DNA of 12,656 bases from Echinostoma caproni (lineage: Eukaryota; Platyhelminthes; Trematoda; Plagiorchiida; Echinostomatidae). Location of the stretch: NCBI GenBank assembly GCA_900618425.1, contig UZAN01046552.1:16179-28834 (forward strand), read 5' to 3'. The notes beneath the pieces are model-generated. The model was not told where the DNA came from. It searched no databases and worked only from the letters and a program-made list of their open reading frames with translations. Made by a program: the position numbers and the translations under genes. Position 1 is the first letter of the stretch. Each line of letters begins with the position of its first letter. Shown piece by piece: positions 7,756-12,656 of this stretch.

Positions 7756-8425
7756 TGCAATGCCAATGCGCAAGGTTTCCTCAGTAACATTTGGGACCTT
7801 CATTTGCGTTCTGGATCAGGACAGTCGAATGTTATCGCTGATGCAAAATACGCGGCTGGCAGCTAATATTCTTGACTCGAAACTACTCTCTCAAGATGTG
7901 ATCATCCCATACGTTGTGCGGGGCCATGAACGTTCTTGTTTTAGCAATTTGAATCGTCCCCACCTCAATAAACCAAAGACTGCCAGTAAAATATACGAAC
8001 ATCAGTTCATACGGCTAATTAGCTCACAAACACCGCCCAAACATGTGAAAAAGACCAATAGGTTTGAGAGCGACCAATCATTATCAATATTGGATTAAGT
8101 ATTAACAAGCGATAAGCCAATGGTCGAACCCGCCACCACTACATTAACCTAAGACGCATGCCGTACTACTATTGAAATGCGTGTGTTACGCCTCTATTAA
8201 ACGAGATCTTGTAAAAAAAACCACAAATCCATAAACCATACCAGATTGCATAACTTAGGAAATTTCTCTCAGCAGGTTTTCCATCCACAGGAAGGTAATC
8301 TACCGGTCTCCTGGCATTGACCGATGGTCTTACAAATCTACTTATGTTGGGAAAAAACAAAAATTATTTACAAACTTGGCGTCCACACCTCGCTTATTCG
8401 AAGTCACAGAAAAAAATGAATATAT
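7756..8425. other. Intron stretch without a recognised gene
   Basis: A 112-codon open frame on the plus strand (7760-8098) is the longest in this part. Its translation shows no family I know, no signal peptide and no repeats, and it lies antisense in an intron just before the gypsy remnant, so it may be eroded element sequence or chance. I see no long terminal repeat with a matching partner on the far side of the gypsy remnant. Confidence 0.4.
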
Positions 8426-9061
8426 GTGATTTACCTATCCTGGCGGAAGCACAAACATCTTACAGATGTCATCACCTGGAAGAATAATCAACTCTTGAGA
8501 GACCACTGTACCACTGTACCGGAATGCGAACGCTTCAATATGCGGGCGATGACAGAAGAACAGTACAAGTGTCTCATTTTCGTCTGCAGACTTCAATCGC
8601 CTCGAGATGCGGAGATCAGAACGCGTTTACTGAACACGATTGAATAACATTATAATACCACATTACGGACACTGACGGTAGTGTTAGAGACTGAAGAATT
8701 TCCAGCATGATCCTGCTATTGTGGAGCGCACCAGAACCACACATTTCCACGCGGTCGCCACGCAAAAAAACCGGCAACAGGCCCAAACAAACCTCCAACT
8801 GAATGTTGGCAATGCGGTGAGTGGCATTTCGTTCACTTTTGTCCATTGAAGAAGCAGAACTGCCAGAAATGTCACGAAAGAGGACACAAGGAAGACCATT
8901 GCCGTATGAATCAGAATTCCGAAAACAGAAAAACCGGGACAATCCAGGCACCAACAAACAATGCCTGGCCCCAAGTCACGTTGGATCATGGCCACATTCA
9001 GAAGAGATTTCGAGGAATGGAGGAAGATGTAAGAATTCCAGTAAACGGTATACCATTATAA
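8426..9061 (+). pseudogene. Gag-like pseudogene with two zinc knuckles
   Basis: The piece up to the TAA after NTIE at 8648 carries the capsid-like motif CLIFVCRLQSPRDAEIRTRL. In full-length relatives Gag forms the particle, and the knuckles bind the element's RNA. After a second in-frame stop (TGA at 8709) the same frame reads to 9058 and contains CWQCGEWHFVHFC (C-x2-C-x3-H-x4-C) and CQKCHERGHKEDHC (canonical C-x2-C-x4-H-x4-C). In between, the best homology sits in frame 3 and returns to frame 2 at a run of seven A residues near 8764-8770, the likely site of an indel. An 8-base tandem duplication (CCACTGTA twice, 8503-8518) precedes the capsid motif and may explain why nothing upstream matches. 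There is no sign of host use. Confidence 0.8.
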
Positions 9062-9264
9062 TTACAGATGGATATGGTATCGGATAGCCCCTGTATTTAT
9101 ACAACACATGGGAGATGATCGAATGACCCCAAATGACCGGACCAGACAGAGCAGCTCCGAATAGGTCCGGTGGAACACTGCCGTTCACTGGAGAAATAAC
9201 ATATGATGATGGGAATTCGCAGAGAATCCATTTTGCTGTATCAAATACTAGACATAACACCCGG
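9062..9264 (+). pseudogene. Retroviral-type aspartic protease fragment, inactive
   Basis: Directly after the TAA at 9059, the gag frame continues LQMDMVSDSPCIY. The family motif here is LQ-hydrophobic-D-T-G-S-D; the catalytic Asp (9071) is kept, but the Thr-Gly that complete the active site have become Met-Val. The next recognisable part (SGGTLPFTGEI, from 9166) is in frame 1, so there is a frameshift in between, and stops occur in the original frame. In intact elements this enzyme cuts the Gag-Pol polyprotein. Homology is lost soon after 9264, before the reverse transcriptase would begin. Confidence 0.72.
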
Positions 9265-9447
9265 TAAAATATTAGGCAATTCATAAATAAAACTCAATTA
9301 GGCTAAAATCGTTCGTGGAAAAAAGATGATTTTCTATACGCGTATACAGAATCAGTAGTCAATCAATAGTTTACACTTCATTCAATCTGAGGATCAACCG
9401 AAATAGCATTTGATATTTGCGAAGTTTTGATTCTCAAATAAACCTAC

Positions 9448-9701
9448 TGAGATCATAGCATTTAGTGTATTAATGCTGGGGCACCACGAGGACCATGGCA
9501 AAGCGAGTTGTGACCACAAGCTGTGGCAGTCCGATTGCTCGTGTTGCAACGCACACAACCTGATGACCAACGGGACCGTTCGCAAACCGGGCGTTAAGCA
9601 GCGTCCAGCTTTCACGGCGGCACAATGGGTCAGCATCAGCCAGTGGGTGAACGAGTCCACAAGACGCGAAGACCAAGGCAGTTCGTATCCGGCAGAACAT
9701 G
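9448..9701 (-). CDS. Internal exon of the same helical-repeat protein gene
   Basis: The exon follows an acceptor CTCCACTCATTGCAG and ends TCTCA|GTAGGT. It supplies the last two bases of a codon (G+CA, Ala) and finishes in phase 0. The open frame gives 84 codons, beginning CSAGYELPWSSRLVDSFTHW and continuing with Leu-, Cys- and Trp-rich helical sequence (LRTVPLVIRLCALQHEQ, LWSQLALPWSSW). A second frame is also open across the exon, but only this one agrees in phase with both neighbours. The intron on its 5' side is 548 bases. The intron on its 3' side is about 1.76 kb and holds the gypsy remnant. Confidence 0.68.
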
Positions 9702-10249
9702 CTGCAATGAGTGGAGCATCCAGTGCAAAAGGATAAATGATCAAACCGTGTGAGGCAAATCGATTACCGGCAGTGATGAGTCTTGTTTAATTAACAATTC
9801 AGTCCACGCATTTTGCAACGACAAGTCGCGTTTGCAAATGGGAACCGTGCCAGTTTCATACAAACGAAAAAAAAACATATTTTGTCACAATCATTCCATT
9901 CACTCGACCATGATATGCACCAAACTTCAGTGTAAAAAATCCGCCTCCACACGAATTCCAATGCAAGATAGTCAAATGATCAATGACACCGGTGTGGTTC
10001 ATGCCTTATAAACACTATGATCTCAGATGACCACCATTTTAGAGTGAAACTTTTTCATCTTTTTTTGAGGAATTCGTCCAGAGGGTCGCGACAGTGAAGA
10101 AAATAAGATAGAAAATCAAATTTGCTCTATATAATTGGAGGTTTTAAAACTACCTTACAATATGATACAAAAAAATGAAAGGACAAGCTAAATTGCGACC
10201 ACAGAAAGATCACAGAACCGCAAAGTGATCATCCTTTAGTTTCGCATAC
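9702..10249. other. Intron without recognisable genes
   Basis: This 548-base intron separates the two most upstream visible exons. Besides A-rich and T-rich runs (for example nine A residues near 9868 and a T7 run near 10060) I see no open frame with supported splice sites, no repeat pair and no retroelement motif. Confidence 0.55.
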
Positions 10250-10414
10250 CTTCGTTGGCTGCGTTCAAAACACCAGAGACGCAACCAATTACAAGATGAA
10301 TCACGGCTACTCCCTGTTGTCGGATATCGGACGAGTTAGAACAAGCGTTCCCAGCACCTTTGATCAGCATTTGCCCCAGAAGCCCGATCGTGTTGTCCAA
10401 CAGAGGAGTGATTG
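10250..10414 (-). CDS. Internal exon of a helical-repeat protein gene (first visible exon)
   Basis: This is the most upstream exon I can place for the minus-strand gene. It begins after a pyrimidine-rich acceptor ending TTTCCCGCTCCGCAG and ends at a donor GAAG|GTATGC. It takes in two bases of a split codon and leaves one base (phase 1), matching the next exon at 9701. The frame is open for 55 codons and is rich in Leu, Ile, Val and Ala, starting with ITPLLDNTIGLLGQML and ending VIGCVSGVLNAANE, which looks like a pair of amphipathic helices from an alpha-solenoid. There is no start codon of its own; earlier exons must lie beyond the right side of the window or in the stretch occupied by the CR1-like element. 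Function is not established from this piece alone. Confidence 0.68.
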
Positions 10415-10723
10415 CTGCGGAGCGGGAAACAGGGAATGGAAAAATCGGTAAATGACAAAACAAGAGTCACAGAGTTTCAAGTTGACCAGAAATAAAGTTG
10501 TTCAGCCATCGCACAATAACACAGCAATTCTGAAAACAATCATCCGTGAGCGGCTTTTTCAACGCCAATCGAGTCCGTCTTTAAAAGAAGCACGCATAAG
10601 AACGAAAAATCCCCGCCTTCAGAGGAATCGATAAGACTCATTTAGGTATTGTGAAATGGAAAAGTTGTTCAACCTATTCATGTGATCGGATTTCTGCACC
10701 GACAACGATTGAACTGTTTCTAA
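10415..10723. other. Intron or upstream stretch before the CR1-like element
   Basis: The sequence upstream of the first visible exon of the minus-strand gene shows no fitting exon. The plus-strand open frame at 10452-10634 is basic and lacks recognisable motifs. The 5' limit of the CR1-like element probably lies between about 10690 and 10724, but I cannot see a target-site duplication because the 3' end of the element is outside the window. Confidence 0.4.
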
Positions 10724-11085
10724 GCGAACGATCAGGATGTTCTCAGTAAGTTTCCAGAAACGGAACAACGTTGTCCGACCGGTCACTGGGATCTCATTGC
10801 CGTAACCGAAGCCTGGTTGACGACTGATATTTTGGACTCCGAGCTGCGATTACCGGGCATGGAGCTATTGAGGCGTGATCGTCCAATGCGAGGTGGAGGC
10901 GTGCTATTTTATTACAATAACAGCTTGCAATGTGAGCAAATTGAGTGCCCGTTCGCTGCTTCAGATGCATTATGGTGTAAATCGAAGCTAACGCAACATG
11001 ATAGGGGATTGATCGGTGTATTTTATCACGCTTCTTCATCAAATGAGACTGTTGCAAACAATTACTTACTTCTTGTCATTGAATT
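10724..11085 (+). pseudogene. Endonuclease domain of the CR1-like element, N-terminal part
   Basis: Frame 2 reads NDQDVLSKFPETEQ, then WDLIAVTEAWLTTDILDSEL and RRDRPMRGGGVLFYY. This is the start of an exonuclease-endonuclease-phosphatase fold: the Glu of VTEAWL (codon at 10808) is the metal-binding residue, and the RRDRP-x-R-G-G-G-V motif follows at the usual distance. In an active element this enzyme nicks the target DNA. The expected opening NARS-type motif appears altered (NDQD). The frame runs into a stop at 11108 after a shift; the homologous sequence continues in frame 3. The TTG at 10817 that opens one apparent frame is not a genuine start. Confidence 0.85.
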
Positions 11086-12125
11086 TCACCCACGTCCTAA
11101 TTATGGGTGACTTCAACTGCCCACAGTTGAACAACATGGCGACCTCATGTACGCCATTTGAACGAAAATTCATGCAGTTCATCCAGTCACATCCGTTGTA
11201 CAATCATGTGAAGGAACCTACCAGGTTTGGCACCAACCAAATTTCTTCAACTTTGGATTTAGAACTGACAAATGAAGAATTGATGGTAGAACCAATTGCA
11301 ATCGCTACTCCGTTGAGGAGCAGTGATCACGCTGTATTATTGCCCAAATACGTATGCTATGCATCGGGAACAACAGTTTCTTCGGTTCGCTTTCGCATCT
11401 TAACTGACTATGCAAGACTAAACACCCTGGCTCATGGAATCCACTGGATCTCCCCTGATATAGGATGTAATCCCCTGGAATCCTGGAGAAAATTTACTAA
11501 CAGTATCACAACATCGATGGCTACTGTTACAACAGTCAAGCGTCTATTCCAGCTGACTGTTCGAAAACCAGCAAATCCCAGCAGAACTAGGAAATGCATA
11601 ATGCAAAGGGACTTTTACTGGAGGGAGTTCAAACGTTGTCGATACCCCAGCAATTGGGAAGCTTACAGTTTCCTTCGAAACCATTGTACTTATTTGGTGC
11701 GGGAAGACAAGTACGCTTACCATGATACGCCGACGAGGAAATTTACCGCAAATCCTAAGCTATTATATAAGCAGCTAAACGCTTCCCGGAAAGCCAAACA
11801 TCAGGCCCCGATACTAAACTTAGCAAGACGTGTTTCAACGACAACAAAGGAGGCTGCAGAAATGCTTAGACTACCGTACACTCAAGTAATCAATGCGTCT
11901 AGTAATACTGGGTTAGTACGTCTCCGTTTGCTGGAACATATCCCTTATCCATTACTGACAAACATTATCGTTTCTCCCGAAAGGATAAAAGCAAAGCTCC
12001 TGGCTTTGAAGAAAAACTCATCACCGGGTTTAGATAAGACAAATCCACAAGCCCTTATCACCCTGGTAAGTCACATAGCCGATCCTTTAAGTGGGCTATA
12101 TCAAAAATTGTTTGAAGGTACTGTG
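11060..12125 (+). pseudogene. Endonuclease C-terminus, linker and start of reverse transcriptase of the CR1-like element
   Basis: Frame 3 carries MGDFNCPQLN (metal/active-site Asp at 11109 and Asn at 11115) and LRSSDHAVLL (Ser-Asp-His at 11322-11330, with the catalytic His at 11328). The endonuclease residues are therefore all still encoded, although split over two frames. A basic linker of about 190 codons follows (RDFYWREFKRCRYPSNWEAY, LLYKQLNASRKAKHQ). The region ends with the opening of the reverse transcriptase (IKAKLLALKKNSSPGLDKTN, IADPLSGLYQKLFEG). At 384 codons this is the longest open frame in the window; its apparent Met start at 11016 lies before the shift point and is not real. 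Confidence 0.87.
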
Positions 12126-12656
12126 GAGAAAAGGTGTTCTTTCACCAATTTACAAAGGTGGATGCCGTAATGACCCAGCCAACTACCGGTCAGTCACTCT
12201 CCCTCCAAAGTTGCCAAAAGTCATGGAGTCCATTTTTGAGGATTCTGTAATGGATCATCTGGAGAACAATGGCTTACTATCCCCAGGCCAGCACGGGTTT
12301 CGGAAAAATCGGTCCTGCGCAACCAACTTGATTTGGGCTCGGGACGATTGAACCCATTTTGTAGACCAGGGCAAAGCGGTAGATGTTATTTACCTGGACT
12401 TCTCTAAGGCATTTGATAGGGTAAACCATCAAATACTGACAGGGAAGCCATATAACTATGGAATCCGTGGACTCGTACTTGGACGAATCGAGGAGTTTCT
12501 TCGACTACGTACCATGTTAGTTCGTGTTTCCGATTCACTTTCTGATCCAATGGATGTCAACCTTGGGGTTCCACAGGGATCTGTGCTAGGTCCACATCTT
12601 TTCCTTGCCTTTATAAATGATCTTCCAGACGTCCTCGGACCACAAACTCTGCTGTT
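12115..12656 (+). pseudogene. Reverse transcriptase of the CR1-like element, one nonsense codon, cut by the window
   Basis: Frame 1 gives WRKGVLSPIYKGG, NYRSVTLPPKLPKVMES, GQHGFRKNRSC, then a TGA at 12349, and then an unbroken frame to the edge: DVIYLDFSKAFDRVNH (motif A, catalytic Asp 12397), YGIRGLVLGRIEEFL, GVPQGSVLGPHLFLAFINDL (motif B, 12565-12594). The window stops at QTLL, just where the FADD motif C should begin, so the second pair of catalytic Asp residues cannot be judged. The enzyme copies the element's RNA at the nicked target. Apart from the TGA this domain looks intact. Confidence 0.9.

Larger units (their letters stand above)
8426..9264 (+). mobile_element. Ty3/gypsy-type LTR retrotransposon remnant (gag and protease)
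   Basis: Four consecutive pieces of a gag-protease region occur in the right order. They are the C-terminal capsid-like part (ECERFNMRAMTEEQYKCLIF and then LQSPRDAEIRTRLL), a frame-3 piece (HDPAIVERTRTTHFHAVATQ), two zinc knuckles, and an aspartic protease start (LQMDMVSD) followed in frame 1 by SGGTLPFTGEITYDDG. This order and these motifs match gypsy elements of the type known from trematodes and nematodes. Reverse transcriptase, RNase H, integrase and LTRs are absent, so only an internal scrap survives. It lies antisense in an intron of the host gene and carries at least three frame changes and several stops. Confidence 0.85.
10724..12656 (+). mobile_element. CR1-like non-LTR retrotransposon, 5'-truncated, continuing past the window
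   Basis: Three frames in sequence encode one ancestral ORF2: an apurinic-type endonuclease, a linker, and a reverse transcriptase. The first open frame starts right after a stop at 10721 (frame 2). It moves to frame 3 near 11075 and to frame 1 near 12115, and has one TGA at 12349. No ORF1 is present, as expected for the common 5'-truncated copies made by target-primed reverse transcription. The reverse transcriptase motifs (LDFSKAFD, GVPQGSVLGP) place it in the CR1/Jockey group, and their wording is closest to CR1-type elements as I remember them. With so few breaks it is clearly younger than the other three remnants. Confidence 0.9.

Noticed and set aside
7760..8098. Plus-strand open frame of 112 codons as a gene
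   Set aside because: It is long enough to notice but has no domain, no splice partner and no repeat of known type. An unannotated element piece remains possible.
8616..8995. Minus-strand open frames with hydrophobic, membrane-like translation
   Set aside because: They are the complement of the gypsy gag remnant, whose zinc knuckles on the plus strand explain the sequence.
9473..9736. Plus-strand open frame of 87 codons and a second minus-strand frame over the same bases
   Set aside because: Only the minus-strand frame read through 9701-9448 fits the phases of both neighbouring exons.
1..12656. CRISPR array, bacterial operon, phage or defence system
   Set aside because: No regularly spaced repeats, no ribosome binding sites and no prokaryotic gene layout; spliced exons and retroelements point to an animal nuclear genome.

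Overview
This window looks like nuclear DNA from a metazoan, most likely a flatworm of the trematode type. That is an inference from three things: introns with GTAAGT-type donors and pyrimidine-rich acceptors, only moderate A+T richness, and a mix of decayed retroelements (CR1-like, Jockey-like, Penelope-like, Ty3/gypsy with a CCHC gag) familiar from trematode genomes. There are no operons, ribosome binding sites, CRISPR arrays or bacterial genes.

Two layers of information overlap. The minus strand carries the 3' portion of one intron-rich protein gene. I can join seven internal exons (10414-10250, 9701-9448, 7688-7647, 6786-6517, 6373-6207, 3179-2689, 1541-1167) and a probable terminal exon (229-123). 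At every junction the phase left by the donor is the phase the next acceptor needs, which gives about 620 codons with no stop. The product is leucine-rich and apparently helical, with a Ser/Pro-rich linker in the large exon. Its order of features recalls the C-terminal part of the scaffold nucleoporin Nup188. That identification is tentative and rests on memory, not on a search. The 5' part of the gene lies beyond the right edge.

The plus strand carries four unrelated, broken retroelements, three inside introns of that gene and one upstream of its first visible exon: a Jockey-like reverse transcriptase C-terminus (about 4262-4896), a Penelope-like GIY-YIG region (about 5410-5850), a Ty3/gypsy gag-protease remnant (about 8426-9264), and a 5'-truncated CR1-like element with endonuclease and reverse transcriptase (about 10724 to the right edge). 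All four run antisense to the host gene, as expected if sense-oriented insertions, which bring splice and polyadenylation signals, are removed by selection.

The CR1-like copy is the best preserved: two frameshifts and one TGA at a conserved tryptophan. The others carry many stops and shifts. The rest is intron sequence in which I see only short inverted repeats, a small TTAC/CTTA-type microsatellite and a possible tRNA-like fragment at the left edge. I found no evidence for a novel functional system; the unannotated host gene and the layered retroelement remains are the main content.
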